DNA of 28,207 nt from CAZGTQ01 sp964528575 (GCA_964528575.1 CAZGTQ010000451.1:1-28207), one strand, 5' to 3'; shown: positions 14,825-23,157, counted from the stretch's first letter. The notes: generated by a model from the letters alone, not told the origin. Translations and numbers: made by a program.

Positions 14825-15355
14825 CTACGCCTTGAGGAACGCCTTGAGCATCCAGGCGGATTTCTCCTGCTCGTCGGCGAAGCCGTCGAGCAGGTTCATC
14901 GTCGCGGTGTCCTTCGCGCCCTCGGCCTGACGCGCGGTCTCGCGCAGCCAGCCGTTGAGCCGTTCGAGGTCGGAGACGGTCGAGCGCACCATCTCGGTCG
15001 GGTCGGTCGCCTTCGGATCCTCTTTCAGGCGCGCGAGCTCGAGGTGCTGCGCGAGGCTCGACGGGGGCCGATGGTCGCCCGCGGCGAGGCGTTCGGCGAG
15101 CTCGTCGACGCGCAGCGCGGCCTGGTCGTAGAGCGCCTCGAACTGGGCGTGCAGGCCGAAGAAGAGCGGGCCCGTCACGTTCCAGTGGTAGCCGCGCATC
15201 TTCTGGTAGAAGACCTGGTAATCGGCGAGCAGCGTGCCGAGGCTCGAAGCGAGTTTCTGGTCCACGGTTTCCTCCTGCGACTTGGTCGCGTCGACATCTC
15301 GTGTCGACTTGTCGTGTCGTCTTGTCGTGTCGGTGACGCGGGGATCATCGGCCAT
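14825..15355 (-). CDS. dps: Dps-family ferritin-like DNA-binding/iron-storage protein
   Basis: The 176-residue protein has a charged N-terminal tail (1-32) and a four-helix ferritin-like domain (about 33-176). The ferroxidase ligands that Dps dodecamers form between subunits are all present: H57 in YHWNV, H69 and E73 in LHAQFE, and D84 and E88 in VDELAER. The family oxidises Fe(II) with hydrogen peroxide, stores the iron and can coat DNA. The lysine and arginine residues of the tail (RRHDKSTRD) could serve DNA binding. I chose the ATG at 15355; a TTG six codons upstream is less likely. The gene is divergent from oxyR, the classical peroxide sensor that activates dps in many bacteria. The tail is encoded by DNA with a 12-nt near-tandem duplication (15308-15332). 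Confidence 0.95.
   Translation of the reverse strand: MADDPRVTDTTRRHDKSTRDVDATKSQEETVDQKLASSLGTLLADYQVFYQKMRGYHWNVTGPLFFGLHAQFEALYDQAALRVDELAERLAAGDHRPPSSLAQHLELARLKEDPKATDPTEMVRSTVSDLERLNGWLRETARQAEGAKDTATMNLLDGFADEQEKSAWMLKAFLKA
15308..15332. repeat. Near-tandem CTTGTCGTGTCG duplication in the dps N-terminal tail
   Basis: The 12-mer CTTGTCGTGTCG occurs at 15308-15319 and at 15321-15332, with a 13-nt period, so the two copies are read in different frames. Further GTGTCG words flank it (from 15283). It encodes the basic, flexible tail of Dps, where length change is tolerated. Confidence 0.65.
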
Positions 15356-15372
15356 CGCGTCCGATTCGTCCA

Positions 15373-15420
15373 ATCGGATGTTCCGCAGGATCCGATAGGC
15401 TGATCCGATCAGCGATCAGC
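15373..15420. promoter_or_regulatory. Repeat-rich dps-oxyR control region (likely OxyR operator)
   Basis: The 100-bp gap between divergent dps and oxyR holds several related words. ATCGGAT (15373-15379) is the reverse complement of ATCCGAT, which occurs at 15390-15396 and 15403-15409. GCTGAT (15399-15404) and ATCAGC (15408-15413) form a dyad, and GATCAGC is directly repeated at 15407-15413 and 15414-15420. ATAG-N7-CGAT at 15395-15409 matches seven of eight positions of the OxyR element ATAG-N7-CTAT. Together with the gene pair this argues for OxyR binding and control in both directions. Binding itself is inferred. Confidence 0.6.
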
Positions 15421-15455
15421 GCCCGTCCGTCCGTCAGCTCGAGTGCCTCGTCGCC

Positions 15456-16346
15456 GTGGCCGAGCATCTGCACTTCCGCCGCGCGGCGGAGGCGCTGTTC
15501 CTGTCGCAGCCCGCCCTGAGCGCCCAGATCCGCTCGCTCGAGGAGCTGGTCGCCGCGCGGCTGTTCGAGCGCGACCGCCGCCGGGTCCTGGTCACCCCGG
15601 CGGGCGAGGAGCTCGCCCGCCGCGCCCGCGCGATCCTCGCCGAGCTCGACGACCTCGCCGGTGCCGCCCGCGCGCTCGGCGACCCGCTCACCGGCCTGTT
15701 GCGCCTCGGCGTGATCCCGACGATCGCGCCCTACCTGCTTCCGCGCGCGCTGCCGCTCCTGCGCCGGCGCTTCCCGGGCCTGCGGATCGCGCTGCGCGAG
15801 GAGCGCACGGGCGCGCTCGTCGCCGAGCTCGAGGCGGGCCGGCTCGACCTCGCGCTCGTCGCGCTCCAGGCCGAGCTCGGCGACCTCGAGACCGCGTCGC
15901 TCTACGACGACCCGTTCTTCGCCGTCGTGCCGCGCGGCCATCCGCTCGCCGGCCGCCGCCGCCTGGAGTCGCAGGACCTCGCCGACGAGACGCTGCTCCT
16001 GCTCGAGGACGGCCACTGCTTGCGCGACCAGGCGCTCGCTCTGTGCGACGCCGCCGGCGCCCGCGAAGCCGTCGACTTCCGCGCGAGCAGCCTGCACACG
16101 CTCGTCCAGATGGTCGCGAACGGCGTGGGCGTCACGCTCGTGCCCTCGATCGCGCTCGGCCCCGAAGGCGTCGCCGGCGAGCGCGGCCGCCGCGGCCCCG
16201 TGCGCGTCCCGCTGCGCCCCGGTCTCGCCGGCCGCACGATTGCGCTCGCGTGGCGCCGCGGGTCCCCGCGCACGGAGCTCTTCGCGCGCGTTCTGGAGCT
16301 CCTGCGCGAGCACCCGCCGCCGGGCGCGGCCGCCGTCACGGCGTGA
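15456..16346 (+). CDS. oxyR: OxyR-type LysR-family peroxide sensor (true start probably upstream)
   Basis: The product is a LysR-family activator. Its helix-turn-helix (FRRAAEALFLSQPALSAQIRSLE) and C-terminal sensor domain align well with OxyR. The redox motif LLLLEDGHCLRDQALALC is kept, with C188 and C197 nine residues apart like C199 and C208 of E. coli OxyR, so peroxide sensing by disulfide formation is expected. The GTG at 15456 is the first usual start codon but cuts off part of the first DNA-binding helix. Upstream the same frame is open to a TAG at 15396 and reads VRQLECLVAVAEH, matching the normal LysR start. No ATG, GTG or TTG lies there; ATC at 15408 or GTC at 15429 would be needed. 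The 3' end overlaps the convergent secreted-protein gene by 11 bp. Confidence 0.93.
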   Translation: MAEHLHFRRAAEALFLSQPALSAQIRSLEELVAARLFERDRRRVLVTPAGEELARRARAILAELDDLAGAARALGDPLTGLLRLGVIPTIAPYLLPRALPLLRRRFPGLRIALREERTGALVAELEAGRLDLALVALQAELGDLETASLYDDPFFAVVPRGHPLAGRRRLESQDLADETLLLLEDGHCLRDQALALCDAAGAREAVDFRASSLHTLVQMVANGVGVTLVPSIALGPEGVAGERGRRGPVRVPLRPGLAGRTIALAWRRGSPRTELFARVLELLREHPPPGAAAVTA

Positions 16347-17478
16347 GCTCGAGCCTCAGCGGGACGCTGAAGTACGCGAGCGAGACGAGCGTCGGCGTCA
16401 CGTCGATCACGACGGCGGCGTGCGCGACCTCGAGGCCCGCGAACCCAGGGCCGAGCGTGCCGGGGCCGAGCACGAACGTCGCCGTCGCGGCGCCGCCTGC
16501 GTCGAGCAGGCCGAACGAGGCCAAGAGCGGCGGCGCGTTCGGGGCGAGCAGCGTCTGCGCGGTGTACGCGTCGAAGTTGAGCGGGAGGACGCCGCCGCCG
16601 ATCGGCACTCCGGGCGCGGTGCCGGACACCGACCCGAGCACGAGGTAGGGGCGCTGCGCGAGCAGCGGCACGTCGAGCCGCATCTGCACCTGGCCGCCGA
16701 GGCCGACCGAGACGCTCGGGTCGTCCGCGAGGAAGCTGCCGTGCCCCGCGAGGCCGACGATCGGCGGACCCGGCACGGCGAGCGTGCCGACGTCGAGCTG
16801 GTCGCCGCTCGCCTGGTCGAAGCGCACGAGGACCTTCTGGTCCGACCCGAACGCGTTGCGGACGTAGAACGCGAGCTCGCCCGCGACCGCGACCCCGCTC
16901 GCGCCGACGAACGGCTGCGGCAGCTCGGCGAGCGTCGTCAGGCTCGCGTCCGACGGCTCGATCGCGACGAGCTCCTGCCGGCCGAGGTCGATGCCGACGA
17001 GCGTGCCGCCGGCGCGCATCGCGAGGCCGCTGACGTCGCGCTCGGCCGCGATCGGCCCGACCTGCGTGCTCGTCTGCGCGACGACGTCGACGCGCAACAA
17101 GGTGGAGCCGAAGAGCGCGCTCGCTCCCGCCACCAGCGCCACGCCGTCGGACACGAACGCGAGCGCGCCCTCGTTCCAGCCGAGCTGGCCGATGTCGATC
17201 GCCATCACCTCGCTCGCCTGCGCCGTCGTGCGGTCGAAGCGCCAGAGCCTCGGCGGCGCGCCGCCCGAGAGGCCCCACAACGAGCCGTCCGGCGCGAACG
17301 AGAGCCCCGCGAGATCCGCAACGCCGGATGCTCCGATCGGGGTCACGTTCGCAGTGTCGCGATCGACGGCCCACAGGAATCCGTCGGCGCCGGCGGCGAC
17401 GAGGTCCTGTGCCGGGCGCGGCGCGGCGAGCAGGACGAGCGAGACGAGCGGCGCGAGAGCGCGGAGCGACGTGCGCAT
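16336..17478 (-). CDS. Secreted propeller-like protein with a planctomycete-type C-terminal domain
   Basis: The 380-residue protein has a signal peptide (about 1-23, ending RPAQ). Residues about 25-250 look like a YVTN/WD-type propeller with short strand repeats such as GADGFLWAVDRDT, FAPDGSLWGLSGG and RAGGTLVGID; repeats of this type read like a log of values against model parts. From about 255 to the end is a compact beta-sandwich (GLGGQVQMRLDVPLL, YLVLGSVSGTAPG, NAPPLLASFGLLDAGGAA, GFAGLEVAHAAVVID). I have seen this module at the end of many planctomycete secreted proteins, where it may be a sorting or anchoring part; that role is inference. No enzyme motif is visible. I start at the ATG at 17478. 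The stop lies inside the end of oxyR. Confidence 0.8.
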   Translation of the reverse strand: MRTSLRALAPLVSLVLLAAPRPAQDLVAAGADGFLWAVDRDTANVTPIGASGVADLAGLSFAPDGSLWGLSGGAPPRLWRFDRTTAQASEVMAIDIGQLGWNEGALAFVSDGVALVAGASALFGSTLLRVDVVAQTSTQVGPIAAERDVSGLAMRAGGTLVGIDLGRQELVAIEPSDASLTTLAELPQPFVGASGVAVAGELAFYVRNAFGSDQKVLVRFDQASGDQLDVGTLAVPGPPIVGLAGHGSFLADDPSVSVGLGGQVQMRLDVPLLAQRPYLVLGSVSGTAPGVPIGGGVLPLNFDAYTAQTLLAPNAPPLLASFGLLDAGGAATATFVLGPGTLGPGFAGLEVAHAAVVIDVTPTLVSLAYFSVPLRLELTP

Positions 17479-17519
17479 GGTGACGACCTCGGGTGGCCCG
17501 GGCGGTGACCCGGGGCGGC

Positions 17520-17543
17520 GGCTCGGGGGGCCCCGACCGAGCC
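17520..17543 (-). terminator. GC-rich hairpin between two minus-strand genes
   Basis: GGCTCGG (17520-17526) pairs with CCGAGCC (17537-17543) around a 10-nt loop that holds GGGGCCCC itself. It lies downstream of the AsmA-like gene and upstream of the secreted propeller gene, in a 101-bp gap. No T-run follows, so termination is likely but unproven; it could instead protect the RNA. Confidence 0.45.
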
Positions 17544-17579
17544 TACCCGCACGAGCGCGCAGCGCGCGCAAGGGCCGCG

Positions 17580-20500
17580 TCAGTCCTTCGGCTGGCGCTC
17601 CTCGATGCGATCCTTGTTCGCGAGGTAGACGAGCGTGAAGCGGTGCTTCGCGCGGATCTCGCCGTACAGCTCGCGCGCCTTCTTGCGCTCGCCCGCATCC
17701 CACAGGGCGTCCGCCTGCCCGAGCACGTCCGCCGGGCCGAGCAGGCCGCCCTTGCCGCTGAACAGCCCTCCGAGCCCGCCGGGCAGCTCCTCGGCGATCC
17801 GCGCCTTCGCCGCCTTCATCAGGAGCTCGGGCAGGAGCTCGCTCCAGCCGAGCCTCGGGTCCTCGAGCGTGCCGGCGAGCGGGACCTCGATCGTCTGCCC
17901 CTCGAGCACCGCGAGCTCGTTCGTGCGCGCGACGAGCGCCTTCGTGATCGGCACGTTCCACGAGAGCGCGAGCGTGCCGTCGAGCCCGATCGTGCCCGTG
18001 AAGCTCGTCTCGGTCTCGCCGATCGTCCACGTCCACGGGTTCGCGTAACGGAGCCGGCCGCGTTCGAGCGTGAGCTCGATCGGCCGGACGTCCATGTCGC
18101 TGTGCTCGTCGACGCCCAGCACCGAGAGCATCTGGCCGAGCAACGACGAGCGCTCGACCCGCGCCTGGTCGACGCGCAGCGAGCACGAGCCCGACAGCGG
18201 CGCGAGCGCGAGCCCGCTCGGATCCTGAGCGAGCGTCCGCCAGTCGAGCGCGCCGTCGTAGACGAGCTCGATCTGCGCCGTGACGAGCCCCTCCGCCGCC
18301 GGATCGGCGGACTGCGCCCGCGCCGCCGCGAAGATCGGATGGACGCGCGCGAGCAGCGTCCCCATCGCTTCGCCGCGCGCGCGCACGTCGTCGAGCGTGA
18401 CGCGCGCGGTCGACCGCGGCCGCGCCTCGCCCGGCTGCGCCCCGGCGCGCAGGTCGGCCGTCGCCTCGAAGCGCAGCGTCCCGCCGTTCGCGACGAGGTC
18501 GCCCGTCGCCGTCGCTCGGTCGGTGGCGGTGAGCAGCTCGAGCCGCCCCGTCGTCTCCAGCCCCGCCAGCGCGAGCAGACCGAGCTCGAGCGTGCTGCGC
18601 CCGCGCGTCGAGCGCAGCAGCGCGAGCGGGTCGAGCGCCGCGAGCTCGCCGTCGAACGCGAACGTGCACTCCTGTTCCTCGGCGCCGCTGAGCTGGCCGG
18701 GCAGCCACGGACCGAGCACGGCGCCGAGCCGGTCGGGCACGTACACGAGCCGGCCCTCGAGCCCGCGCACCAGCAGCGCGTCCTCCGCGCCTTCGCGGCT
18801 CTCGCGCGCGAGCGTGGCGGTCGCGTCCCCGCGCACCGCGCTCGACTCGATCGCAGCGCGCCGCACGTCGGCGCGCTGCTCGCCCGGGTGCACGAGCGCG
18901 GCGATCTCCAGCGTCACCTCGTCCTCGCGCCACTGGAGCGGCGCGCGGCCGGGCTCGCTCGCCGGCACGACGAGATCGAGGTCGTGCGCGACCGCCTCGC
19001 CGTCGACCTTCCACGCGCCGGGCTCGCCGCCGACGTCGAGCTGCAGCGCGAGCTCCCCGCGCGCGCTCGCCCCTTCCGGCACGCCCAACGCGGCGCCGAG
19101 GTCGGCGAGCAGGCGCTCGAGCGCCGCGCGGACGTCGACGTCGACGTCCGCCGTCGCGCTCGCCGGCTCGTCGAGGCCCGCGATCGTGCCGCGCGCGCTC
19201 GCGTCGAGGGTCGACGAGCGGTAGCGCAGCTCGCGCGCCTCGATCCGCACGCGGCTCGCCGTCACGTCGAGCGCGAGCGTGACCTCGCGCTGCTCGACCT
19301 CGCGCGCGGCTCCGCCGTCGGCGGGCAACACGACGTTCAGCCGCTGCGCTTCGAGCGTGCCGCGCGCGGTCGCGGCGCCGTTCTCCAGGCCGAACGTGAT
19401 CGCTGCGTAGAGCGGCTCGCCCGCGATGCGCGCATCGGGCGCGGGATTCCACGCGCTGGGCTCGAACGTCAGCTCGAGGCGCGCTTGGGCGCTCGGCTCC
19501 CGCCGCAGCGATCGCGCCTCGCCCGCGAGCCGTCCCGCCAGGCCGGGGCCCGAGAGCACCAGCGCGAACGGCGCCGCGTCGCCCGCCGCGGCGTCGACCG
19601 TCGCGTCGAGCTCGAGCGCGAGCGCGGGCAGCTCGACGCCCGCGGCGCCCAGCCCGCCGCCCGCGAGAGCGGCGCCGCCGAGCGCGACGCGGCCGGCGAG
19701 CGCGTGACGGCCGTCGTCCGTCCGTGTCGCGCTGAGCTCGGCGCGCAGCCCGCTCGCGTGCGCGCGCAGCGGCTGCGTCGCGTCGATTTCGTCCGCGCCC
19801 GCCGCGAGCGCGACGTCGAGCTCGTCGGTGCGCAGCTCGAGGTTCCACTCCAGTCGCCCGTTCTGCGCCTCGATCCGGCCGCCGTGCACGAGGTGCGCGT
19901 CGAGCGCGGCGAACGGCAGCAGCGGGCCGAGCGCGTCGACGAGCTCGGCGCCCTCGATCGTCGCGCCCCACGCGATCGAGCCCGCGAGCGAAGCGGGACG
20001 CCCGAGATCGGTGAGCACGCCCGCCGCCTGCCAGCGCGCGAAGCCCGCGTCGAGCGTGGCCACGTCGATCGTGCTCGTGCCGCCCGGCCGCAGGTCGAGC
20101 CGCGCGCGCTGCTCGCCGCGGACGTCGAGCGGTCCGACGCTCCAGCCGCCGTCGTCTGGCGCGACGCGCGCCGCGCGCACGCCGACCGCGTCGAGCGTCG
20201 CGTCGACCGCGATCGTCCCGTCCTCGAGCTCCGCCCGCCCGCGCGCGTCGATCCGGCCGCCGAGCGCGAGCCCGCCGAGGTCCACGAAGCGGCCGACCGT
20301 CGCGCCGAGCCGCTCGAGGTCGGCGGTGAGCTCGTAGCGCGCGTCGTCGACGACGAGCCCCGCCTCGCCGGCGTCGGCGCCCGACGCGCCGAGGCCCGCG
20401 GCGCGCCCGGATGCGCGCGCGTGCACGGGACCGAGGTCGAGCTCGAGCGAGCGCAGCTCCAGCTCGCCGACGACGAGGTCGGCGCGCGCGTCGTACGCCA

Positions 20501-21863
20501 GCCGCGAGCGGCGCAGTTCCTCGGTCGTCAGCTCTTCGCCGCTCGCGTCGAGCGCCGAGAGGTCCACGACGTGCGCCGAGCCGTGCGCGACGACGCGCCG
20601 CGGCTCGAGGCCCGTGAGCTCGAGCTCGAACGCAGCGTCGGCCTCGACGCGTCCCGCGAGCCGCACGCCCTCGCGCAGGCGCGCGATCGCCGGCGCGACC
20701 TCGGACAGCGCGCCGAGCTCGACGTTCACGCGGGCGTCGGCCGCGACGCGCGCGAGCCGCTGCCAGGCGGGCGCGCCGGCCGTCGCGGCCGCGTGCGGGG
20801 CGGCTTCGAGCGTGCCTTCGAGGGTCGCGCGCAGCGTATCGCCCGCGACGAGCTCCGCGCTCAGCGTGCCGTTGCCCGCCGACGGGAGCGCGACGCGCGC
20901 GCTCGCCGTCGCGCTCGCGAGCTGCAGCGCCTCGCCGCCGGTCCACGGCGCGCGCGCGTCGAGATCGCTCGCGCGCAGCTCGAGCTGCGCCTCGAGCGCG
21001 CCGCCCGGCGCGAGGCGTGCGCCGACGTCGGCCGAGAGAATGCCCGCGAGGTGCTCGAAGCGCGCGACGCCCGCCAGCGCCGGCTCCAGCGCGGCGAGCG
21101 CGAGCTCGCTGACCACGACGTCCACCGCCGCGGCGATCGTGTCGGCGCCGACGCGGCCGTCCCGCGCGAGCGTCAGCTCGCCCTCGACCGTGACGCGGCC
21201 CGCGGGGACGGGCTCGCCGTCCTCGCCGCGGCGCACGACGTCCGCGCTCGCGCGGAAGGGCGCGGCGCTCGCGAGGCCGTCGAGGTCGAGCGTGAGCGCG
21301 ACGCCGGCGAGCTCCGTCGAGCCACTCTCGCCGTGCAGCACGACGCGGCCGTCGCGCGCCTCGAGCTCGAGGTCGACCTCGCGGAGCTGCTCGTCGGGAT
21401 CGCGCTCGTCGTCGCCGCCGTCGTCGGGCTCGCCCGCAGCGGGCCGCGCGAGCGTCGCGAGGTTCCACGCTCCGTCCGCGCCGCGCCGCGCGTGCAACTC
21501 GAACCCGGCCACCTCGACGCGCGCGCGCACGCGGCCGCGCAGCGCGCCGAGCACGTCGGCGTCGACGCGCACGCCCTCGATGCGCGCGAGCGGACGGCCC
21601 TCCAGGTCGTCGAGCGCGAGCTGCGCGAGGCGCGCGCGGCCGCTCGGGCGCAGGAAGAGGCCGTCGAGGCGTGCGTCCGCGTACAGCCGCTCCTCGAGGG
21701 CGTCCTCGGCGGCGCTCTCGACGAACGGGGCGGCGACGATCGGCCCGAGCACGACGAGCAGGACGGCGAGCAGCACGACGGCCGCGACGACGCGCGGCCA
21801 GCGGCGCTTGCGGCGCGGCTCGGCGGGAGGGGGCGCGGCGGGGCTCGCGGAGGGCTGGACCAT
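17580..21863 (-). CDS. Very long AsmA-like membrane protein
   Basis: The 1427-residue protein has a Pro-rich head, a basic patch (RRKRRWPR, 16-24) and one transmembrane helix (about 25-46). The remainder is periplasmic and made of repeated beta-strand stretches typical of the AsmA/TamB/DUF748 class: DGLFLRPSGRARLAQLALDDLEGRPLARI near the start, many D-G-x-[WT] and LEGTLEA-type strands in the middle, and an end like AsmA-C (IELTLERGRLRYANPWTW, LAGTLEDPRLG at about 1310-1350). A helical tail follows, ending ANKDRIEERQPKD. AsmA-like proteins form long grooves that carry phospholipids between membranes or restrain outer-membrane assembly; here the cargo is unknown. The ATG at 21863 is well placed. 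The protein is longer than E. coli AsmA (about 617 residues) and near TamB in size. Confidence 0.85.
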   Translation of the reverse strand: MVQPSASPAAPPPAEPRRKRRWPRVVAAVVLLAVLLVVLGPIVAAPFVESAAEDALEERLYADARLDGLFLRPSGRARLAQLALDDLEGRPLARIEGVRVDADVLGALRGRVRARVEVAGFELHARRGADGAWNLATLARPAAGEPDDGGDDERDPDEQLREVDLELEARDGRVVLHGESGSTELAGVALTLDLDGLASAAPFRASADVVRRGEDGEPVPAGRVTVEGELTLARDGRVGADTIAAAVDVVVSELALAALEPALAGVARFEHLAGILSADVGARLAPGGALEAQLELRASDLDARAPWTGGEALQLASATASARVALPSAGNGTLSAELVAGDTLRATLEGTLEAAPHAAATAGAPAWQRLARVAADARVNVELGALSEVAPAIARLREGVRLAGRVEADAAFELELTGLEPRRVVAHGSAHVVDLSALDASGEELTTEELRRSRLAYDARADLVVGELELRSLELDLGPVHARASGRAAGLGASGADAGEAGLVVDDARYELTADLERLGATVGRFVDLGGLALGGRIDARGRAELEDGTIAVDATLDAVGVRAARVAPDDGGWSVGPLDVRGEQRARLDLRPGGTSTIDVATLDAGFARWQAAGVLTDLGRPASLAGSIAWGATIEGAELVDALGPLLPFAALDAHLVHGGRIEAQNGRLEWNLELRTDELDVALAAGADEIDATQPLRAHASGLRAELSATRTDDGRHALAGRVALGGAALAGGGLGAAGVELPALALELDATVDAAAGDAAPFALVLSGPGLAGRLAGEARSLRREPSAQARLELTFEPSAWNPAPDARIAGEPLYAAITFGLENGAATARGTLEAQRLNVVLPADGGAAREVEQREVTLALDVTASRVRIEARELRYRSSTLDASARGTIAGLDEPASATADVDVDVRAALERLLADLGAALGVPEGASARGELALQLDVGGEPGAWKVDGEAVAHDLDLVVPASEPGRAPLQWREDEVTLEIAALVHPGEQRADVRRAAIESSAVRGDATATLARESREGAEDALLVRGLEGRLVYVPDRLGAVLGPWLPGQLSGAEEQECTFAFDGELAALDPLALLRSTRGRSTLELGLLALAGLETTGRLELLTATDRATATGDLVANGGTLRFEATADLRAGAQPGEARPRSTARVTLDDVRARGEAMGTLLARVHPIFAAARAQSADPAAEGLVTAQIELVYDGALDWRTLAQDPSGLALAPLSGSCSLRVDQARVERSSLLGQMLSVLGVDEHSDMDVRPIELTLERGRLRYANPWTWTIGETETSFTGTIGLDGTLALSWNVPITKALVARTNELAVLEGQTIEVPLAGTLEDPRLGWSELLPELLMKAAKARIAEELPGGLGGLFSGKGGLLGPADVLGQADALWDAGERKKARELYGEIRAKHRFTLVYLANKDRIEERQPKD

Positions 21864-21979
21864 GGCGCTGGGCCCTGCACGCGGCGGGCCATCGGCTCGT
21901 TATAGGCCCTCGCGGGGCCGGCGAGCGGGGGGCGCGGCGGGAATCGGGGGCGGCTGGAGATCGGCGAGCGGGCCCGCCG

Positions 21980-22234
21980 ATGAAGAGTGGGGATTTGGGA
22001 CTGATGGGACCGACCGCCGGTGGGGGACCGGCCGGCGCGGCGAACGAGCGCGGGCTGCCGCCCGCGTCGCTCTTGCGCGGGCCCGAGTCGTTGCGCGCCG
22101 CGCGTCGCGACGCGGCGCTGCCGCGGGCGAAGCGCGTCGACGGCGAGGACTCGCTGCAGCTCTCCGACGACGCGCTCGAGGCGCTGCGCCGCGAGCAAGC
22201 GCAGGAGCGCGCCCGCGGCGAGCGCGAGACGTAG
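21980..22234 (+). CDS. Small hypothetical protein, doubtful
   Basis: An 84-codon frame starts at an ATG at 21980. The first 20 residues are Gly/Pro-rich (MKSGDLGLMGPTAGGG..). The rest is a charged helix ending SLQLSDDALEALRREQAQER. Third-position GC is high from about codon 20 on and low before, so if real it may start later. Nothing matches a family I know, but the gap 21864-22254 would otherwise be 391 bp without a gene, long for this window. The ending helix is typical of small DNA- or protein-binding peptides, yet I claim no function. A hairpin follows its stop. Confidence 0.45.
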   Translation: MKSGDLGLMGPTAGGGPAGAANERGLPPASLLRGPESLRAARRDAALPRAKRVDGEDSLQLSDDALEALRREQAQERARGERET

Positions 22235-22239
22235 CCGGC

Positions 22240-22252
22240 CGGCAGTCTGCCG
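22240..22252. terminator. Small hairpin between convergent genes
   Basis: CGGCA (22240-22244) pairs with TGCCG (22248-22252) around a 3-nt loop, in the 20 bp between the stop of the small plus-strand frame and the stop of the minus-strand orphan gene. The stem is short, so this is only a possible terminator. Confidence 0.3.
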
Positions 22253-22254
22253 CG

Positions 22255-23157
22255 TCACGCGCTCCCGCCGCCCGCGGCGCGGCCGAGCGCGACGACGAAG
22301 CGGTCGAGGAACGCGTTGACGAACCAGGGGTACTCGAGCACGCAGAAGCCGCGCGCGAGGTCGTAGCGGTCGAACGCGCCGGACGCGAGCACGCGCGCGA
22401 CGTCGGCGGGGGCGAGCGCGTCCGCCGCTTCGCGCGCCGCCCGCAGCGGCTCGACGAGCGCGCGCGCGTGCGCCGCGTCCCGCCGCGGGTGCGGCGGGCT
22501 CGGCGATTCGCTCTCGGCGCGCGCCCACGCGCGAAACGCGTCGGCGGCCGCGCGCTCGTCGGCGAAGTACGCCAGGTGCGCATCGTGGAGGCGCGGCGGC
22601 GCCTCGTCGGTGACGAGCAGCGCGAGGCGCGGCGCGAGCGCGTCGAAGAGCTCGACGAGCACCGACGTGAGCGTCTCGAGGTTCGCGCGCACGGCGGTGT
22701 CGACGCGCTCGGCGCTCGCCGGATCGAGCGCGGCGCCGCGCGTCGCGACGAACGGGCCGCAGTCCCAGACGCGCACGAGGAGGGGCGCGAACGGAACGCG
22801 CCCGAGGAAGCGCAGGGCGCGCGGGCCGAGCGACTCGACCGAGAGGCCGACCGTGCCCGGCTCGGGCGACCCGGCGAAGAGGCGCGTGCAAGCAAGCGCG
22901 GTCGCGGCGCTGGCGTGCAGCGCGTCGGGCGCGACGTTCGCGACGTTCGCGTCGAGGACGGCGAGGGCGCCGGTGCGATCGCGCTCGCCGGTGTCGACGA
23001 GCAGCTCGGCGCCGTGCTCGCCCTCGCGCGCCGACAGGGGCGACCAGGTGCCGCGCGACGCGCCGGATGCGTCGACCGCGCCGAGCGCGCGGGCGAGGGC
23101 TGCGCGGCGGTCGGCGTCGGGCTCGAGGTGGACGTGCAGGTGCAGCTCGGTCGCCAA
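22255..23157 (-). CDS. Hypothetical protein of unknown family
   Basis: The 300-residue product starts at a TTG; an in-frame TAA lies five codons upstream, so no longer form exists. It has no signal peptide or transmembrane helix and should be cytoplasmic. It opens with LHLHVHLEPDAD, a His-alternating beta-strand like the first strand of some small ferredoxin-like domains. The middle part has WDCGPFVATRG and a long helix with RANLETLTSVLVELFDAL; a linker rich in Ser/Pro/Arg (about 215-226) leads to a C-terminal helix pair and WFVNAFLDRFVVAL. I recognise no catalytic motif and do not assign a function. Coding is supported by strong codon bias over the full length. The gene is divergent from the FG-GAP gene. 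Confidence 0.7.
   Translation of the reverse strand: MATELHLHVHLEPDADRRAALARALGAVDASGASRGTWSPLSAREGEHGAELLVDTGERDRTGALAVLDANVANVAPDALHASAATALACTRLFAGSPEPGTVGLSVESLGPRALRFLGRVPFAPLLVRVWDCGPFVATRGAALDPASAERVDTAVRANLETLTSVLVELFDALAPRLALLVTDEAPPRLHDAHLAYFADERAAADAFRAWARAESESPSPPHPRRDAAHARALVEPLRAAREAADALAPADVARVLASGAFDRYDLARGFCVLEYPWFVNAFLDRFVVALGRAAGGGSA

Noticed and set aside
16336..21468. A 1710-codon open frame on the minus strand, extending far upstream of the secreted protein gene
   Set aside because: Only its last 381 codons (from the ATG at 17478) look like a protein with a signal peptide. The rest is Arg/Ala-rich and out of frame with the AsmA-like gene that fits the region.
17493..21905. 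A 1470-codon open frame on the plus strand opposite the AsmA-like gene
   Set aside because: Its composition (Arg, Ala, Glu, Asp repeated without secondary-structure pattern) is the usual antisense shadow in very GC-rich DNA, while the opposite strand gives a clear membrane protein.
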